A stretch of 64,000 bases of DNA from Wolbachia endosymbiont of Armadillidium arcangelii (GCF_040207875.1 NZ_CP157942.1:1240001-1304000), one strand, 5' to 3'; positions 37,267-48,198 are shown, counted from the first letter of the stretch. The notes: generated by a model from the letters alone, not told the origin. Numbers and translations are program-made.

Positions 37267-39114
37267 CTATTTAATTCCAATAATATATAAAGCACCGATT
37301 ATTAAAGTAACAAACATAATAAATGCATAATCAAATATATAACCAGTTTGTAACTTTATAGAACTTTTTGAACATTCATTAACCAACCCTACAACACCAT
37401 TTGGTCCAAATGAATCAATAACCTTAACATCAAACTTCCATAGGAGCTTAGATATAAACCTTATTGGTACAATTATAACAAACTCATACACCTCATCAAA
37501 GTACCATTTATTCTGCAAGAACTTAAGTAAAAATTTACTCTTAATTTGCCTAATTACTTGATATTGGTAAATTAGGTACGCAAGTGCTATTCCACTTAGG
37601 CTTGCTAAGGTTGGCAGTAGTTTTATAAAGAAATTATGAACTCCATGCTCGTCAATAACTACTAAACTTGATTTCCAAAACGTATTACTAGTTATGTTCA
37701 AAATATTTGCTCCCCACACTCCAGAAAATACCGATCCAAAAGCAAGTATCAGTAATGGTATAAGCATAATCTTTGGTGCCTCATGTATATTAATTTTACT
37801 TTGTTTTTGGCTGTGGAACACAAGAAGCAATAACCTCCAAGAGTAAAACGCTGTGAAGAATGCAACAACTAAGCTTATTACAAAAGCAAAGCTATCCGTG
37901 CTATAAGCATGTTCAATTATCAAGTCTTTTGAATAAAAACCTGCAAATGGAAATATTCCAGAAAGTGCAAGAGACCCAATCCACATTAGAGTGTAAGTGC
38001 AAGGGATTTTCTTCCAGCAATTTCCCATTTCCTGAATGTTTTGCTCATGATGCATTGCGTGAATTACATTGCCAGCACCAAGAAATAGTAGAGCTTTAAA
38101 AAAAGCATGTGTCATTAAATGAAAAATAGCAACATTGTAAGCAGAAAGCCCACATGCCATGAACATATAACCAAGTTGACTGCAGGTTGAATAAGCAATT
38201 ATTTTTTTTATATCATTCTGAGTAATCGCAACGGTTGCTGCAAAAAAAGCAGTAAGTGCACCAACAATAACTATTAATTCTCGTGCCACATTTGATAACT
38301 CAAACAATGGAGAACATTTTGCTATTAAAAATATACCTGCTGTTACCATCGTTGCTGCATGAATAAGTGCAGAGACGGGGGTTGGCCCTTCCATTGCATC
38401 TGGCAACCAAACATGTAAACCAAGCTGTGCAGATTTACCCATACAGCCAATAAAAAGTAATATGCATATTATATGAATTACTTTGAATTCACAGCAGAAT
38501 GCTCTAATGTTCTGCGCGCCAAGAAGATCAGCTGTGTCAAAAACTTCAGTAAATTTCAAAGAGTGAAATGTATAATAAATGAGAAAGATCCCAATCAATA
38601 GTGCAAAGTCTCCTACCCTATTCACAACAAATGCTTTAATTGCTGCATTATTTGCAGAATATTTTTGAAACCAAAATCCTATGAGTAAATAAGAACATAG
38701 GCCAACCCCTTCCCAGCCAAAAAAAAGCTGCACGAAATTATCGCTTACAACCAGCACAATCATGCAAAACGTAAATAGCGATAGGTAAGAAAAAAACCTC
38801 GACTTCCCTTTATCATGCTTCATATAACCGATAGAATAGAGGTGGACTACTAGTGAAACGGTGGTAATAACAATAAGCATTAAGGATGAGAGAGCATCCA
38901 CACTAATTGCCCAATTTACTTTTAATACACTTAATGAAAATAGAGGAAATAAAACTAAATGATAGTTTTCAGAGAAGGTGAGAAAAACATACCAAGATAA
39001 AACTGCAGATATTCCAATCCCTGCCGTTGTAACTAACTGACTTTTTCTAAAAAGTGCTGCAAATAGTGAACCAAAAAGTGGCAAAAATACTATTAATTTC
39101 AGTATATCCATCAT
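37267..39114 (-). CDS. nuoL: NADH-quinone oxidoreductase subunit L
   Basis: NuoL is the distal pump subunit whose long lateral helix runs along the membrane arm. The 615 residues show [19 protein letters not shown] with the conserved Glu, [40 protein letters not shown] and a C-terminal extension with the amphipathic helix and anchor. Length matches the family (about 610-650). Its start overlaps the nuoK stop as ATGA. Confidence 0.96.
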   Translation of the reverse strand: MMDILKLIVFLPLFGSLFAALFRKSQLVTTAGIGISAVLSWYVFLTFSENYHLVLFPLFSLSVLKVNWAISVDALSSLMLIVITTVSLVVHLYSIGYMKHDKGKSRFFSYLSLFTFCMIVLVVSDNFVQLFFGWEGVGLCSYLLIGFWFQKYSANNAAIKAFVVNRVGDFALLIGIFLIYYTFHSLKFTEVFDTADLLGAQNIRAFCCEFKVIHIICILLFIGCMGKSAQLGLHVWLPDAMEGPTPVSALIHAATMVTAGIFLIAKCSPLFELSNVARELIVIVGALTAFFAATVAITQNDIKKIIAYSTCSQLGYMFMACGLSAYNVAIFHLMTHAFFKALLFLGAGNVIHAMHHEQNIQEMGNCWKKIPCTYTLMWIGSLALSGIFPFAGFYSKDLIIEHAYSTDSFAFVISLVVAFFTAFYSWRLLLLVFHSQKQSKINIHEAPKIMLIPLLILAFGSVFSGVWGANILNITSNTFWKSSLVVIDEHGVHNFFIKLLPTLASLSGIALAYLIYQYQVIRQIKSKFLLKFLQNKWYFDEVYEFVIIVPIRFISKLLWKFDVKVIDSFGPNGVVGLVNECSKSSIKLQTGYIFDYAFIMFVTLIIGALYIIGIK

Positions 39115-39419
39115 TCTTTCATTAAGTTCGCTTGTTCAACATCTATATTGCCACGACTTCTATAATATACAACCAATATTGCAAGTCCAACTCCTGACTC
39201 TGCTGCCGCAACAGTCAACACAAACATCACAAAAATTTGCCCAACTATATCATTCATAAAGGCAGAAAAAGCGACTAAGTTGATATTAATTGCCAGCAGT
39301 AATATTTCTATTGATAACAGTATGTTGATTATGCTCTTACGGTTAATGAAAATACCGCACACCCCAATAGTAAACAAAACAGCAGCAACCATCAAAAAAT
39401 GATTTAATCCTATTTCCAT
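39111..39419 (-). CDS. nuoK: NADH-quinone oxidoreductase subunit K
   Basis: The 102-residue subunit has three membrane helices with the two conserved Glu residues, in [19 protein letters not shown] and [15 protein letters not shown], that take part in proton coupling. Length is standard. It overlaps nuoJ by ten bases and nuoL by four. Confidence 0.96.
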   Translation of the reverse strand: MEIGLNHFLMVAAVLFTIGVCGIFINRKSIINILLSIEILLLAININLVAFSAFMNDIVGQIFVMFVLTVAAAESGVGLAILVVYYRSRGNIDVEQANLMKE

Positions 39420-39997
39420 TCCACTCCTTTTCCAAATTTAGCCTTAACCAATTTTACAGATGAAGATTGTGTCAATTGCTTTAATATATTCTGTTTTTTA
39501 ACTCCTTTTTTCTTGTCCTGCAAAGTAAGAGCAATTGCACCGACAATTGCAACAAGCAGCAGAATACCAGAAAGATGAAAAGCGTACATGTAGTCAGTGT
39601 AGAGCAAATTACCGATAGCTTTCACGTTATTGGTATTATAGTTTATAACATTGCTTATATTCGGTGCTGAGCTGCTAATTACAAAGCTGATGACTAGAAA
39701 AAACACAACACATAATATAGCACCAAGAGTGAAATGCTTTGCAAAACCTTGGCGCAACCTTATGTAGTCAACATCGAGCATCATAACTACAAAGAGGAAT
39801 AACACTGCAACTGCACCGATGTATACTATCAATATCATCATAGCAATGAATTCAGCGCCAAGGAGAATAAAAAGAACTGCAGAATTAACGAAGGTGAAAA
39901 TTAAAAATAATACTGCATGCACAGGATTTCTTACGCTGATTACGCATACAGCAGATAAAATGCTAAGAATTGCAAAAAAATAAAAGAAAAAGGGCAT
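39410..39997 (-). CDS. nuoJ: NADH-quinone oxidoreductase subunit J
   Basis: The 195-residue membrane subunit begins [20 protein letters not shown] and shows [20 protein letters not shown] and [20 protein letters not shown], the helix with the flexible pi-bulge. It is the first gene of the nuoJKLMN-birA-ccmDE block. The basic C-terminal tail after the fifth helix ([14 protein letters not shown]) is cytoplasmic. A promoter should lie in the 73-bp spacer upstream or farther back; I could not pick one with confidence. Confidence 0.95.
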   Translation of the reverse strand: MPFFFYFFAILSILSAVCVISVRNPVHAVLFLIFTFVNSAVLFILLGAEFIAMMILIVYIGAVAVLFLFVVMMLDVDYIRLRQGFAKHFTLGAILCVVFFLVISFVISSSAPNISNVINYNTNNVKAIGNLLYTDYMYAFHLSGILLLVAIVGAIALTLQDKKKGVKKQNILKQLTQSSSVKLVKAKFGKGVEWK

Positions 39998-40070
39998 TGA
40001 TACTTTAACTGCAACAATAGTTACTAACTTAAAGTAATTATTGCTGTAAAGTCAATATTAAATGCCTACC

Positions 40071-40496
40071 TTATGGATGAACTTGCGATTGTGATTTTAA
40101 ACATTCGGGAGTAAGTACATTCTTAATTGCAGTACACATACTCATATCAGGATCATTTTGCTTCTCTTCACTTACTTTCTCGCAAAACTTTCCAATACCA
40201 TAACCCACCAGTGCACCAACAACAGTGGCTGCAATAAATACTGCAACAGCAACAACAGGAGTTAAACTCCTGCAAGGTATGCCTATAGCTGCTCCTATCA
40301 CCGCACCACTACCTAAAGCATAATAAGCTCTACGAGCATTTTGTTTGCTTTTAGATTTTTGTGAAATCTCTTCTACTATTTTAAGTTTTTCTGCTGCTAA
40401 ATCACTATCTTGTTGTTTTTCTTCATCATTTAACTTACCAAATTTATATAAAATCTTTGAAGTGCATTCTAAGTATTGTCCAAACAGATTGCACAT
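40071..40496 (-). CDS. Hypothetical membrane protein, probably the 3' part of a broken gene
   Basis: This 141-residue frame has a charged N-terminal half (KLNDEEKQQDSDLAAEKLK) and a paired hydrophobic stretch at about 65-107 (AVIGAAIGIP, VVAVAVFIAATVVGALVGYG). It is not a family I know. Immediately upstream, another frame on the same strand encodes a helical segment that would join it after a shift near 40470, so the present ATG may be internal. The layout of helical N-terminus plus two membrane helices resembles the partial gene at 63517-64000. Confidence 0.5.
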   Translation of the reverse strand: MCNLFGQYLECTSKILYKFGKLNDEEKQQDSDLAAEKLKIVEEISQKSKSKQNARRAYYALGSGAVIGAAIGIPCRSLTPVVAVAVFIAATVVGALVGYGIGKFCEKVSEEKQNDPDMSMCTAIKNVLTPECLKSQSQVHP

Positions 40497-40782
40497 ATTC
40501 TTTTAGTGCATCTATTGTTACTCCTTCATTAAAGTGTTTTCTCAAGGTATCATGATCAAGACTATCAAGTTTCCACATAAATGAAGTATGTATCTCATTG
40601 ATTTGCTTAATAAATTCCTCAGAGGGCTCCTTTATTTGTTCAACATCATAACTTATTGTGTCAGTCGTTTTTTTAACTGATTAAACATTATAGATTCTTA
40701 AATTTTTCACAAATGTTAAAAACATAATAACTATCCGTGTTTCAAGTAAAAGTTTTCTTTGCTCATCAGAATTAGTAGGCAT
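40497..40782 (-). pseudogene. Frameshifted 5' part of the hypothetical membrane protein gene
   Basis: From an ATG at 40782 the frame MPTNSDEQRKLLLETRIVI stops near 40680. A second frame then gives VKKTTDTISYDVEQIKEPSE, SFMWKLDSLDHDTLRKHF and EYVQSVWTILRMHFKDFI before stopping inside the next ORF. Two shifts would connect these with the 141-residue frame downstream. The pieces look like one decayed gene. I do not recognise the family. Confidence 0.5.
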
Positions 40783-40917
40783 ATTTTCTCCTATTTACTA
40801 TACTTAACATACAATAATTTTAACTAATATTTTCACAATTGTCAAATTTAGGCGTCCATTTTTCTTAAAGTTCAAAGTACACAACAAAAACTTTACAGAG
40901 TGCAAGTAGTAAAATTC

Positions 40918-40946
40918 TTGACAGTTTTAATTTATTAACGCATAAT
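40918..40946 (+). promoter_or_regulatory. Sigma-70-type promoter candidate
   Basis: TTGACA (40918-40923) is a perfect -35 box, followed after 17 bases by CATAAT (40941-40946). Transcription would start near 40953, 26 bases before the ATG of the hypothetical gene at 40979. Confidence 0.55.
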
Positions 40947-40978
40947 ATATGTATATTAATAGTCAGCGGTAGCTCAAA

Positions 40979-41416
40979 ATGTACAATATATTTGGTTATT
41001 TCAAAAGTAACAATAGTTCTAACGCACAAAGTAGCAGACTAGATGGAGAAAGTTATCAATGCACCACAAGAGATTATGTGACAATTTACTTTAATAACAC
41101 ACTAGCCAGTTTAGATAGATCATGGAGAGAATTTAAAGAAAAAGCGTATGGATTTGTGTATGATATCGGAGCTTGGTTGAAAGAAACATATGAAAACCTC
41201 ACTGAACGACTTGCAATGCATAACCACTATATCCCGCAAGAAGAATCTCCCGTTAAAGTCAAAGAGATAATTGGAAAAAGAGAAGTGGAGGAACTAAATT
41301 GCACGTATAGACCATTCAAAACTCCACCCATCAATCCAATAAGTAGAAGTCCTGGTGCCAATGACTCAAATCAAGTTGTTATTACTCAGCATATACCAAT
41401 TACTCAGGTAAGATAG
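40979..41416 (+). CDS. Hypothetical protein, 145 residues
   Basis: This protein is not recognised. It begins MYNIFGYFKSNNSSNAQSSR and has an aromatic-rich helical middle (SLDRSWREFKEKAYGFVYD, GAWLKETYENLTERLAMHN). The C-terminus is proline- and isoleucine-rich (PPINPISRSPG, ITQHIPITQVR). There is no signal peptide or membrane helix. A good promoter lies upstream. It is monocistronic, since uvrD begins 122 bp downstream and has its own spacer. Small, polar, promoter-bearing orphan genes of this type are frequent in Wolbachia. Confidence 0.65.
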   Translation: MYNIFGYFKSNNSSNAQSSRLDGESYQCTTRDYVTIYFNNTLASLDRSWREFKEKAYGFVYDIGAWLKETYENLTERLAMHNHYIPQEESPVKVKEIIGKREVEELNCTYRPFKTPPINPISRSPGANDSNQVVITQHIPITQVR

Positions 41417-41538
41417 ATACAAAATTCTACGCTTAAATGTTTAGTACTTGAGTGAGTTGACTGTTATGTTCAATAAGACCTTTACAATATTTAGATCATA
41501 GGTTTAACTTTACGAAGTTAGTAATCTATAGGGCTTCA

Positions 41539-43452
41539 ATGAACGATTATCTCTCACTGCTAAACCCAGAGCAAGAATTAGCTGTAACTAACGTAAATGG
41601 GCCAGTTTTGATACTAGCAGGAGCCGGAACGGGAAAAACAAGAACGATTACTTCAAGAATAGCACACATAATTAGAAATGGTCACGCTTATTCTGATGAG
41701 ATATTAGCAGTGACATTTACAAATAAAGCAGCAAATGAGATGGTATCAAGGGTACTTGAGCTAACGGGCACAAACATACCATGGCTTGGCACTTTTCACG
41801 CAATTGCAGCAAAAATTTTACGTTATCATGCTGAAATTGTGGGCTTAAATTCCAATTTCACAATCATTGGTGTGGATGATCAATTACAAGTAATAAAAAA
41901 TATCATGAGTGAAATAAGCTCTGATAGCTTATCAGAAAAATGTAAGACCATTATGAATACCATCCAGCAATGGAAAGAGAAGTGTTTATTGCCGTCTGAA
42001 GTAGAAGATGTTCAATCATTTAGGCCACTATACGTGACTGCACTCAAAGTCTATCACCAATATCAAGAAAGGTTGAAATTCCTTAACTCTGTCGATTTTG
42101 GTGACTTATTGTTATATAACATACAACTTTTTAATCAAGAGAATGAGATTCTGTCCTACTACCAAAACAAGTTTAAATATATCATGGTAGATGAATATCA
42201 AGATACAAATGCAATACAATATCTTTGGCTAAAATACCTTGCAAAAGAGCACTCAAATATTTGTTGTGTAGGAGATGACGATCAATCGATATATAGTTGG
42301 CGTGGTGCAGAAATTGAAAATATTTTGAAATTTTCCGATGATTTTAAAAATGCAAAAACCATTAAACTGGGGTGTAACTACAGGTCAACATCCCATATAC
42401 TTGCAACTGCGTCATATGTTATCAATCACAATAAGACTCGTTTAGAAAAAAAATTGTGGACAATAAACGTTGAAGGGGAAAAGGTAAATCTAATAAAATT
42501 ATGGGACGGAAAAGCTGAAGCAAGATTCATAAGCGAACAGATATTAAAGCTCAATAAATACAGATTTAGTGACATTGCAGTGCTGGTCAGGGCCACTTTT
42601 CAAACTAGAGTTCTCGAAGAGTATTTTATAAAATATTCAATTCCCTATAAGATTATAAGTGGCGTAAAATTCTACGAACGTCAGGAAGTTAGGGACATAA
42701 TCGCATATTTAAGACTTATTACAAACAATAATGATGACTTAGCTTTTGAAAGGATCGTAAATCGGCCAAAGAGAAGCATAGGAGCTACAACTCTAAAGAA
42801 AATATACACGACTGCTCAGGATAACAAAATTTCTTTTTTTGAGGCAGCAAAAATATTAGTTAATAGTGATCAAGTAACCGAAAGAATTAAACTCTCACTA
42901 AATGATTTTTTAAATAAAATTAAAGCTTGGGAAGAAATGGTAAGCGTTAAACCGCTTTGCGAATTTGTAAAAACTATAGCAAATCAATCAGGGTATATTG
43001 AAATGCTTGAAGATGAAGGAATAACAGGTTTAGCACGAATAGAAAATGTCAAAGAGCTCATCTCATCTTTAAAGAATTTCGATAATGCCACAACTTTTTT
43101 AGAGCACATCAGCCTGGTGATGGAAGTAGATAACATGAATAGCGATGACACTGTATATGTTATGACTCTTCATGCAGCTAAAGGGCTTGAATTCCCGTGT
43201 GTGTTTTTACCTGGTTGGGAAGAAGGATTATTCCCTCATCAAAGATCTTTTGAGGATAAAAGCGGTAAAGCTTTAGAGGAAGAGAGAAGACTTGCATATG
43301 TTGGAATAACCAGAGCCAAAGAAAGGTTAATCATTTCATGTGCAGATAGGAGGGAAATTAATAATCAGTGGCAACCAATGCGCACTTCTCGATTTATTAA
43401 AGAACTGCCAAGAGAAAATGTTGAGGTGATCAAGAGTAACGCCTGCTGTTGA
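41539..43452 (+). CDS. uvrD: UvrD/PcrA-type ATP-dependent DNA helicase
   Basis: This superfamily 1A 3'-5' helicase acts in nucleotide excision repair, mismatch repair and clearing of stalled forks. The 637 residues carry motif I (ILAGAGTGKTRTI), Ia (AVTFTNKAANEM), II (VDEYQDTN), III (GDDDQSIYSWRGA), IV (LGCNYRST), V (TLHAAKGLEFPCVF) and VI (YVGITRAKERL). It is shorter than E. coli UvrD (720) because the C-terminal extension is reduced, as in other Rickettsiales. It ends in a Cys-Cys. Confidence 0.95.
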   Translation: MNDYLSLLNPEQELAVTNVNGPVLILAGAGTGKTRTITSRIAHIIRNGHAYSDEILAVTFTNKAANEMVSRVLELTGTNIPWLGTFHAIAAKILRYHAEIVGLNSNFTIIGVDDQLQVIKNIMSEISSDSLSEKCKTIMNTIQQWKEKCLLPSEVEDVQSFRPLYVTALKVYHQYQERLKFLNSVDFGDLLLYNIQLFNQENEILSYYQNKFKYIMVDEYQDTNAIQYLWLKYLAKEHSNICCVGDDDQSIYSWRGAEIENILKFSDDFKNAKTIKLGCNYRSTSHILATASYVINHNKTRLEKKLWTINVEGEKVNLIKLWDGKAEARFISEQILKLNKYRFSDIAVLVRATFQTRVLEEYFIKYSIPYKIISGVKFYERQEVRDIIAYLRLITNNNDDLAFERIVNRPKRSIGATTLKKIYTTAQDNKISFFEAAKILVNSDQVTERIKLSLNDFLNKIKAWEEMVSVKPLCEFVKTIANQSGYIEMLEDEGITGLARIENVKELISSLKNFDNATTFLEHISLVMEVDNMNSDDTVYVMTLHAAKGLEFPCVFLPGWEEGLFPHQRSFEDKSGKALEEERRLAYVGITRAKERLIISCADRREINNQWQPMRTSRFIKELPRENVEVIKSNACC

Positions 43453-43585
43453 AGCACAGCTGTACGAACATTGTTTACAAGGAGAGTGTAATCCACTTGG
43501 ATTGTTGTAAACTTGCCTTTTCTTGATTTTTTGATTTATCTTGTCTACCTATTTTGCCACTTTGCTGAACGGATACCAAATTACT

Positions 43586-44341
43586 TCAACTATATATTCC
43601 TTCTGGCAAAAATTCTCTAATGGTCTTAAATAAAATTTTCAGTGAATGATTATCAGACATGTTGTGTTCTGCTGATTTTATTAAGTGTACTTCAACGTCT
43701 GTTGATTTGATTTTTTCAGCTAAATTTAATGAAACTTGATAAGGAACATCTTTATCATTAATGCTATGCAGCAAGCGCACAGGACAATTTATATCTATTG
43801 TTTCTTTGTTTAAAAGAAGGTTCTTTCTGCCATCTTCAATCAAATTTTTAGTTATTTTGTATGTACAATGCCCTGAAGTAAAATCTATTACACCTTTAGA
43901 GACCAGCTCTTCTTTTTGTTTATCTGACAATTGCTTAAATATTAAATCTTCAGTGAAGTCAGGAGCAGACGATATGCCGATTAATGCTGCAATTTTTTCT
44001 GGAAATTGAAGGGCAGTGAGCAACATCAGCCATCCTCCCATACTTGAACCTATAATTATTTGTTTGTTGCTAGTTAATTCGCTTATCACTTTAGCACAAT
44101 TTTTTTGCCAATCACTTATTGTATAATTAGTGAAGTCACCGCTTGAATTACCATGGCCAAGATAATCAAAGAGCACAAGTGCTACGTCACTTTCTTGGCA
44201 AAATTTGTAAATGGCAGTTGCTTTAGTTCCATCCATATTGGATGCAAATCCACAAAAAAAAACTATAGAAGCTTTCTTTCCTTGTAGCTTTCGATATGCT
44301 ATATGACCATTACTTCCATCAAGTAATTTACAATAACCCAT
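43586..44341 (-). CDS. Alpha/beta hydrolase
   Basis: The 251 residues (ATG at 44341 chosen over an upstream start inside the cytochrome gene) form an alpha/beta-hydrolase fold. The nucleophile elbow is IIIGSSMGGWLML. The oxyanion region is FFCGFASNMDG and LFDYLGHGNSSGDF. The acid is likely in HSINDKDVPY and the catalytic His in SAEHNMSDN. It resembles small serine esterases or acylaminoacyl-peptidase-like hydrolases (BAAT/ABHD10 type); the substrate is unknown. It starts two bases after the cytochrome c gene and so is probably cotranscribed with it. Confidence 0.85.
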   Translation of the reverse strand: MGYCKLLDGSNGHIAYRKLQGKKASIVFFCGFASNMDGTKATAIYKFCQESDVALVLFDYLGHGNSSGDFTNYTISDWQKNCAKVISELTSNKQIIIGSSMGGWLMLLTALQFPEKIAALIGISSAPDFTEDLIFKQLSDKQKEELVSKGVIDFTSGHCTYKITKNLIEDGRKNLLLNKETIDINCPVRLLHSINDKDVPYQVSLNLAEKIKSTDVEVHLIKSAEHNMSDNHSLKILFKTIREFLPEGIYS

Positions 44342-44342
44342 A

Positions 44343-44867
44343 CTACTTTGGCAAAGCAACCGGACTATCACTTAATTGGCGTAAATAACTGACTAGATCT
44401 GCAATCTCTTTTGAGTTGGAAATGCCTGCAAATGCCATACGTGTACCTTTTATGTAGGCTTTTGGATTTTTTAAAAAAGCAAATAGCTCATCATACCCCC
44501 ATTTTCCACCTTTTTCAAGTAGTGCTTTTGAATAATTGAATGAGCTGCCAAGATGGGCCTTTTTATTTCCAACCACGTTCCATAAGTTTGGTCCTACTTT
44601 ATTCATTCCACCTTTCTCAAAACTATGGCAAGCTATACATTTTTTTGCTGCTGATTTACCTTTTTCAAAGCTAGCGTTCTGCATGAGTGCTCCAATATCA
44701 AGTGCCACTTGTTCAATTTTTTGCTGAAGCTCATTGCTGGCTGCTACTATTGTTTGGTGCTCTATTTTAGAATCCTCTGGGTTGTAGAGCATATCAACTA
44801 CATTACTCACCATCATAATTATTAATCCAGAAAGTAAAATCGATGCTGCAATCTTATTAAGCTCCAT
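44343..44867 (-). CDS. Membrane-anchored c-type cytochrome (CycM-like)
   Basis: The 174 residues start with a membrane anchor (IAASILLSGLIIMMVSNVVD), then a linker and a class I cytochrome c domain. That domain has heme motif CIACH in KKCIACHSFEKGG, the core KVGPNLWNVVG, and axial Met in GTRMAFAGI. Anchored cytochromes of this type carry electrons from the bc1 complex to the aa3 oxidase in the periplasm. Heme attachment would use the Ccm system whose ccmD and ccmE lie at 33 kb. The hydrolase gene follows directly. Confidence 0.92.
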   Translation of the reverse strand: MELNKIAASILLSGLIIMMVSNVVDMLYNPEDSKIEHQTIVAASNELQQKIEQVALDIGALMQNASFEKGKSAAKKCIACHSFEKGGMNKVGPNLWNVVGNKKAHLGSSFNYSKALLEKGGKWGYDELFAFLKNPKAYIKGTRMAFAGISNSKEIADLVSYLRQLSDSPVALPK

Positions 44868-45166
44868 AGTTAATTTTTATCAAGTAATGTTACTTAAATT
44901 ATGCAAATATTTTTGCAAACAGCAAACAATTACCTTAATTTCACCAAAGATAGAAATTTCTACTACTTAGTCAATAGATACCCAAGCTTTTTACTGAATT
45001 TCTGTTGTTGAACCCGCGCGGATTAAAAACAAGTTTTGAGTCGAAAAGAACCTTAACACCATAATAATAAGACTGGAGGAATTTGTCAAGGAGCTACTGT
45101 TATAATGTTCGTTTGCTTGACCTAAGATTCAGGAGCATTTAAACTGAACTTTATGCAATACTAAAA

Positions 45167-45739
45167 ATGATAGGAAATCTAAGCGGAATAGTTGATGAAG
45201 TGTGCAGCGATCACATAATCCTGAATGTGAATGGTATTGGCCACATAGTATACCTTTCAGCCAAAACTTTAAGTGCTTGTTCAATCGGAAATAGAGTAAA
45301 ATTACTTATCGACACTTATGCAAATGGCAGAGAAAACGTTGCTCAGCTATATGGTTTTATAAGTAAAGAAGAACAGCAGTGTCTGCGTTTACTAGTTAAA
45401 GTGAGCGGTGTTAGCTATAAAACCGCAATGTCAATTTTGAGTAAACTAACTCCAGAACAGCTGTTTTTGGCAATTATGAATGAGGATAAACTAGCACTTA
45501 AGGTGAGTGGACTTGGCCCGAAGCTCATAAATCGAATTATCACTGAGCTGAGTGGCAAAGTAAGTAAATTAGAGATAAATAACAATAATTTTCATCCAAT
45601 TAGTGAAGATGCCCTTTCAGCTCTGATCAATCTTGGATATGAAAGAACAAAAGCTTATAATATGATAAAAAAAATAGAGGATGAATCACAAAACTTGGAC
45701 ACTAGAGATATTATTCGTATGGCGCTTAAAACACTATGA
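45167..45739 (+). CDS. ruvA: Holliday junction branch migration protein RuvA
   Basis: RuvA tetramers bind four-way junctions and load RuvB. The 190 residues show the N-terminal OB fold ([20 protein letters not shown]), the helix-hairpin-helix pair ([20 protein letters not shown] and [19 protein letters not shown]) and the C-terminal three-helix domain ([20 protein letters not shown]). Its stop overlaps the ruvB ATG by four bases, so the two are translationally coupled. The 300-bp spacer upstream (44868-45166) shows no gene. Confidence 0.96.
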   Translation: MIGNLSGIVDEVCSDHIILNVNGIGHIVYLSAKTLSACSIGNRVKLLIDTYANGRENVAQLYGFISKEEQQCLRLLVKVSGVSYKTAMSILSKLTPEQLFLAIMNEDKLALKVSGLGPKLINRIITELSGKVSKLEINNNNFHPISEDALSALINLGYERTKAYNMIKKIEDESQNLDTRDIIRMALKTL

Positions 45740-46725
45740 AATCAATATCATGTAGTAAGGAATATTCTGAAGATGTACGCAATTTAAATATCAGGCCTGA
45801 GCAACTTGATGATTTTGTCGGGCAAAAAGACTTAATACAAAATTTAAAAGTGTTTATAAACGCTGCACAGACGAGAGCTGAAGCCTTGGATCACGTATTA
45901 CTCTATGGTCCTCCAGGGCTTGGCAAAACAACTTTAGCACAAATTGTCTCTAAGGAGTTAAGGGTTAGCTTTCGTGCAACTTCTGGTCCGTTGCTCAGTA
46001 AAGCTGGGGACTTAGCTGCAGTACTCACTACTTTAAATGCAAAAGATGTCTTATTTATCGACGAAATCCATAGATTAAACCGCAGCATTGAAGAAGTTTT
46101 ATATACTGCTATGGAAGACTTTTGCCTGGATATATTAGTAGGTGAGGGCCCATCTACACGCACTTTAAGAATAGATTTACCACCATTTACACTGATTGGG
46201 GCAACAACGCGGCTTGGACTGCTTTCTGCACCGCTTAGGGATCGTTTTGGCATCCCTTTGCATCTTGAGTTTTATTCTTTCGAGGAACTGGTTGATATTA
46301 TAAAAAGAGGTGCAAGAGTTCTTTCTGCTGAAATTGAAGAAGATGCTACACGGGAAATTGCCTGCCGTGCGCGTGGTACTCCAAGAATTGCTTTGAGATT
46401 ACTCAGAAGAATAAGGGATTTTGTTGAAGTAAAAGATGATAAAAAAATTACCTGTGAAATTGCCGGCTCTGCACTATCAAAATTGGGCATAGATAAAATG
46501 GGACTAAATAAATTAGATATGGATTATCTGAGATTTTTGTTTAACACCTCAGGACCTATTGGAGTTGACACTATATCTATTGCGCTATCTGAAGATGTTG
46601 GCAATATTGAGGAAACAGTAGAACCTTATTTAATCAAAATCAGCTTTGTAAAGCGCACACCAAGAGGACGTGTTTTAACTGATCAAGCGAAGGAATACCT
46701 CAGCATCAATTCAGGCATATGTTAG
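45736..46725 (+). CDS. ruvB: Holliday junction helicase RuvB
   Basis: RuvB is the AAA+ motor of branch migration. The 329 residues show [13 protein letters not shown], Walker A in [15 protein letters not shown], Walker B in [12 protein letters not shown], sensor 1 in [20 protein letters not shown] with the arginine finger, and the C-terminal winged helix ([20 protein letters not shown]). It is coupled to ruvA. The gene is complete and of family-typical length. Confidence 0.97.
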   Translation: MKSISCSKEYSEDVRNLNIRPEQLDDFVGQKDLIQNLKVFINAAQTRAEALDHVLLYGPPGLGKTTLAQIVSKELRVSFRATSGPLLSKAGDLAAVLTTLNAKDVLFIDEIHRLNRSIEEVLYTAMEDFCLDILVGEGPSTRTLRIDLPPFTLIGATTRLGLLSAPLRDRFGIPLHLEFYSFEELVDIIKRGARVLSAEIEEDATREIACRARGTPRIALRLLRRIRDFVEVKDDKKITCEIAGSALSKLGIDKMGLNKLDMDYLRFLFNTSGPIGVDTISIALSEDVGNIEETVEPYLIKISFVKRTPRGRVLTDQAKEYLSINSGIC

Positions 46726-46972
46726 CATGTCAATATACTCTTGGATTATTGACATAATAAATATTATAATGTTCTCTTGTTGTATGTTTTGCAGGTGTTG
46801 TGTGGGCAAATAAGAATACTAGAGTATAGTAAAGATGTTCTTGAAAGATTATGTAATGTATGCTAAGCTACATATAGCATAAGTTAAAAATGTCAATAAT
46901 TTTATTGATATTTTAAGATTAATATTTATTAAATATTTGATGCTGTAAAATTGAGTTTTATGTAGGGGTAAA

Positions 46973-48181
46973 ATGGTCAAAAGTTTTCTAAGTAGCTACG
47001 AAAACAGTAATTCAATTGAGGGAGAAAAAATGATGGAAAATTTTTCAAGTAATAACGGAAACGACGATAGTTCAATCTTCATTAGTCGAATTAGGGAGCA
47101 AGATCTCTCTGCAGAGCAGAAGATCAATGAATTAAAAGGATTCATAGAGGAGCTTGCCAGAAAAGCTGAGCTCAAGAGAATAGAGCTTGAGCGTCAGGCT
47201 GCGAGTTACGTTGATGAAACATTGTCTCAAGTAGAGCTACAGATAAAAAACGATGAGGATTACTTTGCTGGTGATAATCAAGGAGCATTTGCAAATTTCT
47301 TTGAATCCCTCTTTAATCTTTTTGAAGTAAATGTAGACCCGAAAGTTTACAAAATGCTCAAAGAGAAGAAAGAGAAAAATCTGCTTCTTTCAATAATCAA
47401 GTTTTTGCGTGATAAGCTTAAGGAGTTAATCAAAAAGATCTTCAAAAACAATTTAGATTTAAGTTGGGACAAGAGGCTAGACAAAGAGATAAAAGAATTG
47501 CAGGAGAAATTACTCAGTGGTGGGTTATCTCCTGAGGAAGAAATAGCAATACTAGAACGTTTGCAAGCATTGCAAAATTTAAAGTTGAAGCTTCAAACTT
47601 TCCTTGTTGGCTCTGTTATTGCAATGTTTACAGAAATTTTTGCAGTTGATTTAGCAGCAGTAGTAGGGCAAGATGCAATCGAGAAAAAGGAAGACAAAAA
47701 AGCGGAAAAAACAAAAGAAAAAGAAGTTTGTCAAGAAGTAGAAATAAAAGTGAATGAAATCGCACCAGTTCACCTCTTTGACTTTTCATCCAAAGTTCCA
47801 ATGCCAATCACTCTGAATAAGCAAGAACGTGCTCTTTTACCTGTAGAAAAATTAGTGGACACTTCACCTAAATTTGTTATAAACCACAAAAATAGTGAAA
47901 TACAAAAACAGGAAAAAGTGAGTAAAAAAGAAGACAAAACTGAAAAACCAAAGGTAGCTGTGTGCCCACCTGCTCCAGAAAAAGAGCAAAAGATACCAAG
48001 GAGGAGAGTTAAAAGACAACGAGGTGGTGATTTTATGAAAGCAGAGGTAAGAAAATCTTCTACACGCAATCGTTCAATGAATAATCAGCAAAAGTCTAAT
48101 GCTCCTGTGGAGCGGCCAGAAGGATTAACTAATATAAAAGTTGAGAATCATACTTCTTCAGTTAGCAAAGAGAGATCGTAA
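46973..48181 (+). CDS. Hypothetical coiled-coil protein with one hydrophobic segment
   Basis: This 402-residue protein is not recognised. Residues about 40-90 are a charged helix (LSAEQKINELKGFIEELARK). Residues 110-200 contain amphipathic Lys/Glu-rich helices. One hydrophobic stretch lies at about 205-232 (FLVGSVIAMFTEIFAVDLAA). A long Lys/Glu-rich linker and a basic tail (RRRVKRQRGGDF) follow. A second ATG at 47031 with GAGGGAG upstream could be the true start. The basic tail suggests nucleic-acid or membrane-surface binding, but there is no proof. A terminator hairpin overlaps its 3' end. Confidence 0.7.
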   Translation: MVKSFLSSYENSNSIEGEKMMENFSSNNGNDDSSIFISRIREQDLSAEQKINELKGFIEELARKAELKRIELERQAASYVDETLSQVELQIKNDEDYFAGDNQGAFANFFESLFNLFEVNVDPKVYKMLKEKKEKNLLLSIIKFLRDKLKELIKKIFKNNLDLSWDKRLDKEIKELQEKLLSGGLSPEEEIAILERLQALQNLKLKLQTFLVGSVIAMFTEIFAVDLAAVVGQDAIEKKEDKKAEKTKEKEVCQEVEIKVNEIAPVHLFDFSSKVPMPITLNKQERALLPVEKLVDTSPKFVINHKNSEIQKQEKVSKKEDKTEKPKVAVCPPAPEKEQKIPRRRVKRQRGGDFMKAEVRKSSTRNRSMNNQQKSNAPVERPEGLTNIKVENHTSSVSKERS

Positions 48182-48198
48182 TGGTTCTCTCTTTTTTT
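48167..48198 (+). terminator. Rho-independent terminator
   Basis: AAAGAGAGA (48167-48175) pairs with TCTCTCTTT (48186-48194), and the T-run continues to 48198. It overlaps the stop codon of the 402-residue hypothetical gene and should end its transcript before the palindromic-repeat array. Confidence 0.7.
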
